DNA of 64,000 bases from Prochlorococcus sp. AG-347-K10 (GTDB lineage: Bacteria > Cyanobacteriota > Cyanobacteriia > PCC-6307 > Cyanobiaceae): the NCBI GenBank assembly GCA_003278955.1, contig QCCB01000003.1, forward strand, positions 24,379 to 88,378, read 5' to 3'. A program made the translations under genes and the position numbers. Of the stretch, positions 41,673-50,990 are shown one piece after another. Below the pieces are notes generated by a model that saw nothing but the letters and a program-made list of their open reading frames with translations, searched no databases and had not been told where the DNA came from. How positions within the stretch are numbered: position 1 is the first letter of the stretch; each line of letters opens with the position of its first letter.

Positions 41673-42827
41673 TTATTTAAAGGGTATAGAATTATTCTCA
41701 AATTCAATTTCCGTCTCGGTTTGTTTATTAACTTCATTTAGCCAAGGATAAATTATATTTTCCATATTTTTGTCAAACCACTTATGCAAGCTAATGGTGC
41801 TTTTTGCAAAAAACCCTCTCCGCCTTTTATGTTTACCACCCGCTCCAGGATCAAAAAAATGGATACTATTTTTTATTGCCCATTCAATTGGCTGGTAATA
41901 GCATAATTCAAAATGTAAATTAGATATGTCTTCTTGACTACCCCAATATCTACCCCATAATTTGTTTTTATTTTTAACGCACATCGACATAGCAAAAATA
42001 TCATTTGAATCATTTTTTGATGCGCCAAAAAGTAAAATATTTTTTTTATTAGCAACAATTTTTTCAAAAAATGTAGATGTTAGATATTTACTTCCCCAAA
42101 CACCCCACCTAGAACAATGCTGTTCATAAAAATTATGCATTTTTTTGAGGATTTCTTGGTTGATATCATTTTCATTAAAAATTTCTACTTTTACATCTTG
42201 TTTAGTAATTGATTTCCTCTCTTTTTTGATATTTTTTCTCTGATTAGAGTTGAATCTAGAAAGAAAATCATCAAACGTTTTTTCTCCATTACTCCTCCAT
42301 TCACTGCTGGAATTTATCCATTTATGGTATCCCAATGATTTAAGATGGTTGCCCCAGCTTTCGTCAATATATAAAAAATTACAACTTAAAATTTTGTTTG
42401 TAATCGCAAAGCTTTCGATATGGTTTATGAGTAAATTTGTAATTTCTTTCTTATCTTCATTTTTTTTATAAAGAAATTGATATCCATTTACAGGACTATA
42501 AGGACTCATTCCAATTAATTTAGGGTAATAATTTAAATTCAGCTCTTGAGCCAATTTTGCAAATGATTGATCAAAAATGAATTCTCCATAGCTATGATTT
42601 TTTAAAAAAAGTGGAGCAATTCCTAATATTTCTTGATTTTTATAAGCAACAAAATATAAAGGTTGCCAACCAGTTTCTCTTGAGACACTTTTTGATATTT
42701 CAAGGTTTTTAAGCCAAGTCCATTCATAGAATGGATTATTGATTTCATTTGTTAATTCATTCCAAATCTCCTTGGAGATTTCCTTAATTGACAATTTGAC
42801 TTCAACTTTCTGTATTTTTTGATTCAT
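41673..42827 (-). CDS. FemAB/GNAT-like N-acyltransferase (COG3146/DUF482-like)
   Basis: RFNSNQRKNIKKERK, FYEQHCSRWGVWGSKYLT, FDPGAGGKHKRRRGF. Confidence 0.8.
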   Translation of the reverse strand: MNQKIQKVEVKLSIKEISKEIWNELTNEINNPFYEWTWLKNLEISKSVSRETGWQPLYFVAYKNQEILGIAPLFLKNHSYGEFIFDQSFAKLAQELNLNYYPKLIGMSPYSPVNGYQFLYKKNEDKKEITNLLINHIESFAITNKILSCNFLYIDESWGNHLKSLGYHKWINSSSEWRSNGEKTFDDFLSRFNSNQRKNIKKERKSITKQDVKVEIFNENDINQEILKKMHNFYEQHCSRWGVWGSKYLTSTFFEKIVANKKNILLFGASKNDSNDIFAMSMCVKNKNKLWGRYWGSQEDISNLHFELCYYQPIEWAIKNSIHFFDPGAGGKHKRRRGFFAKSTISLHKWFDKNMENIIYPWLNEVNKQTETEIEFENNSIPFK

Positions 42828-42844
42828 TTATTATTGAATTTATT

Positions 42845-43495
42845 TCAAATTTTTTTGTAATGAATATGGATTTCATTATTCATTAAATTTTTAATTGATT
42901 TTATTTCCCATAATTTTTTGAGATTAAAAATCTCATTTGTTTCTTCTGGAGGGATCCATGTATATTTACCTCCGATAATTTGTGGAATTATTGTAATTTT
43001 TATATCTGTTATTAGATCCTCTTTTATAAATGAATTTATAAGTTTTGCACCTCCTAAAAGAGCTAGATCATTTATCCCTTGTTTTTTAAGTGAAATTAAA
43101 GTTTTACTCCATGAATCTTCGAAAAAGAGTTGTTTCTCGAAGTCATTATTCGACGAATTATCAACTTTACTTGAGCTTATTAGCCATCTTCTAATTGGTT
43201 GACGAAAGTATTCCCAATTACTGTTAAATTTTTTGCTATTTGAAGCAACTATAGAAATTGGTTGTTTTTTTGATATTGTTACTTCGTCATTACCATTGAG
43301 ATTTTTAATTAGGAAAGTTGATTGATGAGCTATTAAAGTACCTAAACCAAAAATGGTGGCGTCAACCATAGATAAGTTTTGATTTAACATTTTTTTATCT
43401 TCTTCGCTTCCAAGATGCGATTCTCCACCTCCAGGAAATGAAATTCTCCCATCAAGACTAGATGCTATAACAATTATTACTCTTGGAATACTCAA
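42845..43495 (-). CDS. RibD C-terminal / dihydrofolate-reductase-like protein
   Basis: IVIASSLDGRISFPGGGESHLGSEED ... ALLGGAKLINSFIKEDLITDIKITIIPQIIGG. Confidence 0.82.
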   Translation of the reverse strand: MSIPRVIIVIASSLDGRISFPGGGESHLGSEEDKKMLNQNLSMVDATIFGLGTLIAHQSTFLIKNLNGNDEVTISKKQPISIVASNSKKFNSNWEYFRQPIRRWLISSSKVDNSSNNDFEKQLFFEDSWSKTLISLKKQGINDLALLGGAKLINSFIKEDLITDIKITIIPQIIGGKYTWIPPEETNEIFNLKKLWEIKSIKNLMNNEIHIHYKKI

Positions 43496-44418
43496 GTTTG
43501 TGAGACTAAACTATTTTCAAGTTTCAACTTCAATGAATTGGTTAGCTTTTGATCAACATAAATTTCTGCAGCATTATTTGGGCTCTCTTGGAGTCTTATT
43601 TTGTGTAATGTTGCACCAAGTTCATGTATTGGATTTTTAAGAATATCCGAAATATATAAAGCTATATTTTCGGCAGTTGGAACACAATTCTGGAAAAATT
43701 CAATGTCTTTATTTAGAAAAGTATGATCTAGTTGTTCAACAACCAAATCATTAATTATCTCCTGGAGCGCAGATAAGTCGCAAACCATTCCCGTTCTTTT
43801 ATCAATGTCTCCTTTTACAGTTATATCGACAAGATAGTTATGGCCATGTCCATTAACTCTGGCACATTTACCATAGATTTTTTTATTTTCATCAAAGGAA
43901 ATCTCTGCTTTTGCAAGTCTATGAGCGGCTGCAAAATGAGTTTGTATTGTTAAAAATGCTTCCATGTTTTTTCCAAAATAATCTGCCCATAAATTTGGGT
44001 TTTCATAAAGCCTTAAACTTGTAAGAGGTAAATCATCCTTTAGACGACTCCAAATAACCTTTACTAATGCTTCAGTTGTGGGAAGTATACCCTCTTGATT
44101 ATTAACATTAAATTCAGGCCAGACATCATTTAGAAAACGAAAATCTAATTGTCCAGTAACCTTATCTTTAATAGAGTGTTTTACATCAGAGAGATTAAGT
44201 ACCATTCCATCAGAGTCTAGTTCTCCACCCATTGAAACAATAAGTTCGTAATTATGACCATGACCTGGTGCAATACTGCAATTTCCAAAAAGAGATAAAT
44301 TTTCTTTTGGGGTTTTTTCAGGAAGCCAATAACGGTGACTAGAACTAAAGCAGGCACGTCGAGTTATGACGCATTCACGTCCTTTTCCATGTAATGGTTT
44401 GGATTGTGTAGAAGTCAT
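43492..44418 (-). CDS. Tandem 6-pyruvoyl-tetrahydropterin / 6-carboxytetrahydropterin synthase protein
   Basis: Two PTPS modules: FSSSHRYW/GHGHNYEL/LDFRFLN and FAAAHRLA/GHGHNYLV/LDHTFLN. Confidence 0.85.
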   Translation of the reverse strand: MTSTQSKPLHGKGRECVITRRACFSSSHRYWLPEKTPKENLSLFGNCSIAPGHGHNYELIVSMGGELDSDGMVLNLSDVKHSIKDKVTGQLDFRFLNDVWPEFNVNNQEGILPTTEALVKVIWSRLKDDLPLTSLRLYENPNLWADYFGKNMEAFLTIQTHFAAAHRLAKAEISFDENKKIYGKCARVNGHGHNYLVDITVKGDIDKRTGMVCDLSALQEIINDLVVEQLDHTFLNKDIEFFQNCVPTAENIALYISDILKNPIHELGATLHKIRLQESPNNAAEIYVDQKLTNSLKLKLENSLVSQT

Positions 44419-44468
44419 ACCTTTCTGCGATAATACTATCTTAAGGTTTTAAATACGCTTTTGTCTTT

Positions 44469-45026
44469 ATGGAACAATCCATTATCAAAAAAATAGTTCA
44501 TATTTTAAAGGGCAGAAGTATATTTTTAATAGGAATGATGGGTTCTGGTAAGTCACAAACTGGTTTGAAGCTGGCTGAATTATTGAAGTATAAATACATT
44601 GATTTAGATTCATTAATAGAGAAGTTGGCAAAAAAATCTATCAATCAAATTTTTAATGATGATGGAGAAGATAATTTTCGTGAATTAGAAGCAAATTGCC
44701 TTAAAGAAACTATCAAAATTCCTTCATTAGTAATCTCAACTGGGGGAGGAATAGTTACCAAATCGGAAAACTGGGGAGTATTAAGACAGGGAATAATCGC
44801 TTGGATAGATCTTGACAAAGATATAGCAATTGAAAGATTGAAAAATGAAATTGAAAATAGGCCACTTCTTCAGGGAAGGAATCTCAATGATTTATATATG
44901 AGCATTTTTCAATCTAGAGAAAATTTGTATTCTCAAGCAGATCTAAGAATTAAAGTAAAAAGTGAAAATATTGATGAAGTCGCTATGAAAATAATTAATG
45001 CAATTCATAAAGAAATAACTAGTTAA
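44469..45026 (+). CDS. aroK: Shikimate kinase
   Basis: GMMGSGKSQTG, FRELEANCL, STGGGIV, RPLLQG. Confidence 0.93.
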   Translation: MEQSIIKKIVHILKGRSIFLIGMMGSGKSQTGLKLAELLKYKYIDLDSLIEKLAKKSINQIFNDDGEDNFRELEANCLKETIKIPSLVISTGGGIVTKSENWGVLRQGIIAWIDLDKDIAIERLKNEIENRPLLQGRNLNDLYMSIFQSRENLYSQADLRIKVKSENIDEVAMKIINAIHKEITS

Positions 45027-45280
45027 TCTGGTTCAATTCTTACTGCAAACCATTTGATAACGTATCCTAATTTTATTTCTAATTCATAAGTGCTTTCCAA
45101 TAATTCTTCAAAAAATTCCTGATCAGGATCTTCTATATTTTGATATATTGACAGTGTTTCTGTCTTACTCAGCCAATTCTTTAACTATAAAATTGCTTCT
45201 TGCTTTGAAACAATTTTTTCTTTTGAATCTGGCTCAAATAATACATAATGATCTGATGCTCTTATTAGTGGATTTGACAT
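45023..45280 (-). pseudogene. crr7: CRR7-like (chlororespiratory reduction 7, NDH-1 accessory) reading frame with one in-frame TAG
   Basis: Read by hand: MSNPLIRASDHYVLFEPDSKEKIVSKQEAIL*LKNWLSKTETLSIYQNIEDPDQEFFEELLESTYELEIKLGYVIKWFAVRIEPD; TAG at 45187..45185, frame otherwise intact. Confidence 0.65.
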
Positions 45281-45281
45281 A

Positions 45282-45989
45282 ATGAAAATTTTTCTTGGAT
45301 TAATTCTTTGCTTGATTTTTCAAGGAATTTTTTTAGAAAGTTCTTTTGCTCAAGTAGATTCTAACGTACGTGAGTTTTTGGAAAATCGCGTAAATCAATG
45401 GCCAGAATTATATTTGCCAAATTTTAAATTATCTGAAACTTCTAAGGATTTAGTTTATCCTAAATGGTTCGAGGGGAATTGGCTTGTTACTTCTCAAGAT
45501 ATAATTAATGACTCAGAAGAGCCAGTTATTTATAAAGTAAATTTCTTTAAGAATGATTCAGATTTAATTATTGGTAATCGTGCAAAAAATTCTGAATCTA
45601 TTGGAAAAGCAATATTTGGTGATACCTTAATCAAGGTTGTAAATGATCCTCAATCTATTAATAATCAAATTACTTATTTAAAAGATGATTTTTATATCGA
45701 TTCAAGAATTACAGGGAGAAATCAGATCCAAGATGATGATATTTTTTTCGCAGATGAGCTGGTTATACAAACAGCGCATAAGCCAGGCGCTTCAAGGATT
45801 AATCAGGTAGAGACTATTAGTAAATTTCAAAAATGTTCCGAAGAAAAATTGCAAGTTGATAATTCAATGAAACCATCAATTTGTGGAGTGCAATATGTTG
45901 CTTCTTATGGTTCAAAAGTTGGTGATCCTTCTATTCATGCTATAAAAACAAATAAATATAAATTGACGTTTGAATTTATTGAGAGTTAG
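45282..45989 (+). CDS. Exported hypothetical protein
   Basis: 235 aa with signal peptide MKIFLGLILCLIFQGIFLESSFAQ. Confidence 0.7.
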   Translation: MKIFLGLILCLIFQGIFLESSFAQVDSNVREFLENRVNQWPELYLPNFKLSETSKDLVYPKWFEGNWLVTSQDIINDSEEPVIYKVNFFKNDSDLIIGNRAKNSESIGKAIFGDTLIKVVNDPQSINNQITYLKDDFYIDSRITGRNQIQDDDIFFADELVIQTAHKPGASRINQVETISKFQKCSEEKLQVDNSMKPSICGVQYVASYGSKVGDPSIHAIKTNKYKLTFEFIES

Positions 45990-46701
45990 CACTAAAAAGA
46001 TATTCTTCTAAGTTGTTCCTCCACATAAAAAGATTTTCTAAATAAGGGTTATTTATGTATTCTTGGCTTCCCTCTCCTGAAAGAATTGGTCCTGCAGACT
46101 TTGGAAATTTAAGAAGGGATAATTGAGCAGCAATTGAAATATCTGCAATTGATAAACTATTTCCAACTAAATATTTTTTGTTGATCAAGGATTTTGATAA
46201 AGCTTCCAGTAATTTTTGGAGTTCTAAATTATCTTTAGAAGACAAAACTACATTAGAAATTTTACTAAGATTTTTAAAAGGTAATTTATCAACAATACTT
46301 TTAACTGAAGAAGGTATTTCATCTGGAAGTAATGCAGTTCTCAGCTGTGGATTTTCTATCGCAGATTTTATTAAAGCTTTTCTGCAAGTTGTAGCCATTG
46401 TAGTATCTGCCCAGTCTTCAATTAGTTTGCATTGTGCAAATAATATTGGGTCCTCAGGAAAGAGTGGATTGTTATCATTTTTTTTATCTATATATTGGCA
46501 AATAGTTGAAGAGTCATTAATAACTTGATCATTGCTATCGACTATTACAGGCACTTGTTTTTGACCTGATAATTTAAAGATTTCAAATTGGCCTATTCCA
46601 GGTGTTACTTCCTCAACTCGATATTGTAGTTTTTTTGCATGAAGAGCCATTCTTGTTTTTAAACAAAAAGCACTATGCCTAAATTGATATAATGTAATCA
46701 T
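45976..46701 (-). CDS. Glutathione S-transferase family protein
   Basis: N-terminal Trx fold TLYQFRHSAFCLKTRMAL, KQVPVIVDSNDQVINDSSTICQYID, C-terminal helical domain. Confidence 0.87.
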   Translation of the reverse strand: MITLYQFRHSAFCLKTRMALHAKKLQYRVEEVTPGIGQFEIFKLSGQKQVPVIVDSNDQVINDSSTICQYIDKKNDNNPLFPEDPILFAQCKLIEDWADTTMATTCRKALIKSAIENPQLRTALLPDEIPSSVKSIVDKLPFKNLSKISNVVLSSKDNLELQKLLEALSKSLINKKYLVGNSLSIADISIAAQLSLLKFPKSAGPILSGEGSQEYINNPYLENLFMWRNNLEEYLFSANSQ

Positions 46702-46755
46702 GCTGTTAAATGTTTGTTAAAACTTAGCTAAAAAAGTAATCTATTTGTGGAGCTG

Positions 46756-46965
46756 ATGGGCGAATTTTTCTCTAATGTTGCAAGATATCCAAAATATTTG
46801 ATATCCATCATTGTTGGGGGACTTGTTGCTTTGCTTGAACCTTTTTTCAAGAATAGATCAAATCCCCTTACAATAGTAGGTTTGATATCTTCTGTCTTAA
46901 GTGCTTTCATAACTGTTTATTTTGTCTTGCAAGCGATGACAAACCCAATAAATTTACAACCATAA
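46756..46965 (+). CDS. DUF751 family membrane protein
   Basis: MGEFFSNVARYPKYLISIIVGGLVALLEPFFKNRSNPLT. Confidence 0.7.
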   Translation: MGEFFSNVARYPKYLISIIVGGLVALLEPFFKNRSNPLTIVGLISSVLSAFITVYFVLQAMTNPINLQP

Positions 46966-47357
46966 TGCCAAATAATTACCGTCTTGCAAAAGTTTCTTCT
47001 CTTTTGAAGAAAGAAATAACCCTTATTTTGCAGAATGATTTGGAAAATGATCTTATTAGAGATCATTTCGTCAATATTTCTAAGATTGATTTATCAGGTG
47101 ATTTGCAACACTGTAAGATTTATATAACTTCAACTGCTCAAGAGAAAGTGAGGAGAGAAATTCTAGCAAACTTGAATGCTGCCAAAAGCTTTATAAGGCA
47201 TAGTTTAGGAAAAAGAATAGAGATGAGAAGAGTGCCAGAAATAATTTTTAAAGACGATGTTATTCTCGATAAAGGATTATCAGTCCTGAAACTTCTCGAT
47301 GAATTAAACAATAAAAATAAAAATCATAATATTGAGGATAAGGATGCCAATAGTTGA
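46965..47357 (+). CDS. rbfA: 30S ribosome-binding factor RbfA
   Basis: LKKEITLILQNDLEND, IYITSTAQEKV, FIRHSLGKRIEMRRVPEIIFKDD. Confidence 0.92.
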   Translation: MPNNYRLAKVSSLLKKEITLILQNDLENDLIRDHFVNISKIDLSGDLQHCKIYITSTAQEKVRREILANLNAAKSFIRHSLGKRIEMRRVPEIIFKDDVILDKGLSVLKLLDELNNKNKNHNIEDKDANS

Positions 47358-48141
47358 TTTACCTCTTGATCAAAGAAATATAATTATTACTCGATCAAAA
47401 GAAGGGATATTAGATATAAAAAAGATATTTACAAGTAAGGGCGCTAATGTATTTGATTTGCCTGCAATATCTATTGGTGATCCTGATGATTTGAATCCTC
47501 TAGACGAAGCATTAAATCAAATAAATGATTTTCATTGGATTATTTTTTCCAGTAGTAATGGGATTAAATTTGTGGATAAAAGACTTAGATACTTTAATAG
47601 TTCATTAAAAGAATGTTCTAAAAAAACAAAAATCGCAGTAGTCGGAGAAAAAACTTCAAAAACACTTGATGATTTTGGAATTAAGGCTGATTTCATACCT
47701 CCAGAATTCGTTGCTGAAAGTTTAATTGATAATTTCCCAGTATCTGGTTATGGACTTCGAATCTTTGTACCAAGAGTTCAAACAGGTGGTAGGGATCTAA
47801 TTGCAGATCAATTCAGAAAGGCTGGTTCCCGTGTATTTGAGGTTGCTGCATATGAAACTAGATGTCCTGACTCAATTCCGGAAGAAACAATTGATATTAT
47901 TTCTAATCGAAAAGTAGATGCAATTATTTTCTCAAGCGGTAAAACCGTAGTAAATACTGCTTTTTTACTAGAAAAAAAACTTGGTAAACAATGGTTAGAA
48001 TATTTCAATCAGATTAAGTTGTTAACTATTGGACCTCAGACAACAAAAATATGTAACAAGATTTTTGGAAGAGTTGATAGTCAAGCACAAAAATATACTT
48101 TTGAAGGACTGCTAGATCTGGCAATTAATATTTTTAGTTAG
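47344..48141 (+). CDS. hemD: Uroporphyrinogen-III synthase
   Basis: DFHWIIFSSSNGIKFV, FIPPEFVAESLI, VDAIIFSSGKTVVNTAF, LLTIGPQTTK; ATG at 47344 inside the rbfA end. Confidence 0.87.
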   Translation: MPIVDLPLDQRNIIITRSKEGILDIKKIFTSKGANVFDLPAISIGDPDDLNPLDEALNQINDFHWIIFSSSNGIKFVDKRLRYFNSSLKECSKKTKIAVVGEKTSKTLDDFGIKADFIPPEFVAESLIDNFPVSGYGLRIFVPRVQTGGRDLIADQFRKAGSRVFEVAAYETRCPDSIPEETIDIISNRKVDAIIFSSGKTVVNTAFLLEKKLGKQWLEYFNQIKLLTIGPQTTKICNKIFGRVDSQAQKYTFEGLLDLAINIFS

Positions 48142-48607
48142 AAAAATTTTTGGAATAGTTCTTTTCAACTAAATCTTTGAACCTATCAATATTGGCCTGT
48201 AATTCGTTTGTAACCATTTTGCCTAAGATATTTTCTTCCATAAAACGCGCAATCATTTTAGGTAGCTCATAAGTTATTGCTAAATTTACCGTTGTGATTT
48301 GATCAGTTTTACTTTCGAAAGATACTGATCCCTCAGTTGGTAAACCTCCTATAGATTTCCATTTAAGTTTGCTTTTTTCGACCCTTTCTGTAATTTGAGC
48401 TTTCCATTTAAACCTAAAGCCATTTGCCGCCAAGGTCCATTCTGTTAAATCTGGTAATGTATTAGTCTCTTCATCAACTGTTTTTACAGATTCAATCCAG
48501 CTCATCCAAAGTGACATTGAGTCTAAATCGCTCCATGTATCCCAAACATTTTCAATAGGCGCGTTAACAACTGTTATTACGTCATGTTTTAGCCAAGTAC
48601 CCATCAA
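48134..48607 (-). CDS. SRPBCC (START-like, polyketide cyclase/dehydrase) family protein
   Basis: VVNAPIENVWDTWSDLDSMSLWMSWIESVK; adjacent to zds. Confidence 0.82.
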   Translation of the reverse strand: MMGTWLKHDVITVVNAPIENVWDTWSDLDSMSLWMSWIESVKTVDEETNTLPDLTEWTLAANGFRFKWKAQITERVEKSKLKWKSIGGLPTEGSVSFESKTDQITTVNLAITYELPKMIARFMEENILGKMVTNELQANIDRFKDLVEKNYSKNFSN

Positions 48608-50062
48608 TTAACTAACTGCAAGATTCTTTGCTAATTCTGCTTTCTTCTCTAAAATTGCAGCAGCAGCCAAATGACCACTCATTGTAGCTCCCTCCATAGA
48701 ATCTATGTAATCTTGTTTTGTATAACTACCAGCCATGAAGAAATTAGATATAGATGTTTTTTGATTAGGTCTGAAAGGTTCCATACCGGGAGCTTCTCTA
48801 TAAAGTGATTGTGGAATTTGTACTACATTACTCCAAAGTAATTTAAGGTTTTTTGAGGATGGGAATAGACTGCGAACCTCTTTATCTATTTCTTTTGTAA
48901 TTCTTTCTGTAGATCTTCCCATCCATCTATCGCCAGGAGTTAAAACACATTGGAGAAGTGACCCCATGTCTTTTTTTCTATAGTCTGCTGGACTTGCTAG
49001 TGCTAAATCAGCAAAACAACTGAAAGAGGCATCAGCAGAATAAAGAAGATTATCTAGTCCAATTGGTTCGTTTCCAGTATTATCTTTTTGTAATTCAGTA
49101 ACCCAACCGTCATATCTTAATTGGATTGTGGCAACAGCTACAGCTCTAAGTTTTTTTAAACCTTCAAATTCTTTAAATTGATACCATTCTTTTGGAATTA
49201 ACTTTTTTATTCCAGGAACATCACAGGCAGCTAGAAATTTATCTGCAAACACTTGCTTAATTCCTTCAGGAGAAGATATTTTTAATTGATGCACAGAATA
49301 GGAGGAAGATTCCTTGTTATAAATGATTTTTTCTACCTTATGGTTAAGGTGTATTTTCGCTCCTTTTTTTGTGATGTAGTCGACAATAGGTTGAGTTAAC
49401 CATTTATGTGGAGAACCTTTTAAAAGATTCAGTTTTGAGGCTTCTGTTTTAGAAGCAAACATCATGAAAATAGTTAGCATGCATCTTGCTGAAATATCTT
49501 TGCAATTAATAAAACCTAAAGCATATGCGATAGGATCCCACATTCTTTCTAAGCTTTTTTCACTTCCACCATGGTTTAAAAACCATTCTTTAAAACTAAT
49601 TTTATCTAGATCTCTGATTATTTTCATTGCGCCTTCATAGTCTATCAATCCTCTAACTATTGGGCTTGTCCCTAAAGCTAAGGCATTTCTGAACTTATCT
49701 ACCCAAGTAAGTTGTTCGGTGGTGAAAAAAGCTTTAAGTCCATTAAATGGAGCACCTAAGGGGAATCTGAAGTCTAAAGATTTTAAATTACCACCATTAT
49801 TGATAAATAGATGAGTATGATCTTTCGGGAGTAAATTGTCTAGAGCTCCCACTTTTTTCATTAATTTAAAAAGATTTGCATAATTGTAAAAAAATACATG
49901 TAATCCCATTTCTATGTGGTTGCCATCTTTATCTTCCCAACTTCCTACTTTACCTCCCCAAAATGACCTGCTTTCGTAAATTTCTACATCGTGACCTTCA
50001 TCAACTAAATTGACTGCAGCTGTAAGACCAGCTAATCCAGAACCAACTATTGCAATTTTCAC
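48608..50062 (-). CDS. zds: 9,9'-di-cis-zeta-carotene desaturase
   Basis: [62 protein letters not shown]. Confidence 0.94.
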   Translation of the reverse strand: MKIAIVGSGLAGLTAAVNLVDEGHDVEIYESRSFWGGKVGSWEDKDGNHIEMGLHVFFYNYANLFKLMKKVGALDNLLPKDHTHLFINNGGNLKSLDFRFPLGAPFNGLKAFFTTEQLTWVDKFRNALALGTSPIVRGLIDYEGAMKIIRDLDKISFKEWFLNHGGSEKSLERMWDPIAYALGFINCKDISARCMLTIFMMFASKTEASKLNLLKGSPHKWLTQPIVDYITKKGAKIHLNHKVEKIIYNKESSSYSVHQLKISSPEGIKQVFADKFLAACDVPGIKKLIPKEWYQFKEFEGLKKLRAVAVATIQLRYDGWVTELQKDNTGNEPIGLDNLLYSADASFSCFADLALASPADYRKKDMGSLLQCVLTPGDRWMGRSTERITKEIDKEVRSLFPSSKNLKLLWSNVVQIPQSLYREAPGMEPFRPNQKTSISNFFMAGSYTKQDYIDSMEGATMSGHLAAAAILEKKAELAKNLAVS

Positions 50063-50161
50063 TTTTTCTTAAAATTATAACAAATCAAGTTTGGATAACG
50101 TTTGTTCAATGCATCCTATCGATTAAGTTTTTATATTATAAATAGTAGGAATCCCTTGTTT

Positions 50162-50554
50162 ATGGAAAATGTAGAAATTAAACAGGAAATTAAAAATTCT
50201 GATGATGGCAAAGGTATCTTAATTACGAATGATGCTATAGAACAAATTTCAAATTTATTGAACGGCCAAAGTGATAAAAAAGCACTAAGGGTAGGAGTAA
50301 GATCAGGCGGTTGTAGTGGAATGAGTTATACGATGGATTTTATAGGAACTAATGAAATAAATCCCGATGATAAAGTTTATGATTATTCATTAAAAGCTGA
50401 TCAAAGCTTTCAAGTAGTTTGTGATCCAAAAAGTCTTCTATATATTTATGGAATGCAGTTAGATTTTAGTAAGGAATTAATTGGGGGTGGCTTTAATTTT
50501 GTAAATCCCAATGCCTCTCAAACTTGCGGTTGTGGAAGCTCTTTTGCAGTTTAA
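50162..50554 (+). CDS. HesB/IscA family Fe-S cluster assembly accessory protein
   Basis: LRVGVRSGGCSGMSYTMDF ... NASQTCGCGSSFAV conserved cysteines. Confidence 0.92.
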   Translation: MENVEIKQEIKNSDDGKGILITNDAIEQISNLLNGQSDKKALRVGVRSGGCSGMSYTMDFIGTNEINPDDKVYDYSLKADQSFQVVCDPKSLLYIYGMQLDFSKELIGGGFNFVNPNASQTCGCGSSFAV

Positions 50555-50560
50555 TAAGTA

Positions 50561-50989
50561 ATGAATAACGAAATTAATCCCATCGAAGAGGATTTTAATG
50601 CAGCCCTATCTAGATATAAAGCAGGGCAAGATTTAATTCCAATCGTTCAAGATTTTCAAAAAATTATACAGCAAATTCCAAATCATTTTGCTGCCTGGAC
50701 TTGTTTATCATGGCTTCAATTACTTTTGAAAAATAATGAAGAAGCTTTGTCAGCTTCCAGACAAGCTGTTCGATTAAATCAGCAAGATCCACAAGCAAGA
50801 ATGAATTTGTCTTTAGCTCTTTTGGCTACCAATAATAAAGGTGTTAGGGATCATATTGAGTTAATAAAAAAAATGTCTATGATGATGCCAGATGTGAAAA
50901 GTGAATTGAAAGAATCTGTTGAAGATGGATTAAGTAGATATCCAGATTGGCCTGAGTTAACCAAAGTAAAAAAATGGTTGGAATTTTAA
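50561..50989 (+). CDS. TPR-repeat protein
   Basis: TPR-like helices, AAWTCLSWLQLLLKNNEEALSASRQAVRLNQQDPQARMNLSLAL. Confidence 0.75.
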   Translation: MNNEINPIEEDFNAALSRYKAGQDLIPIVQDFQKIIQQIPNHFAAWTCLSWLQLLLKNNEEALSASRQAVRLNQQDPQARMNLSLALLATNNKGVRDHIELIKKMSMMMPDVKSELKESVEDGLSRYPDWPELTKVKKWLEF

Positions 50990-50990
50990 A

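Noticed and set aside
46728-46910. Minus-strand 60-aa ORF over the DUF751 gene
   Set aside because: Antisense shadow of a coding gene
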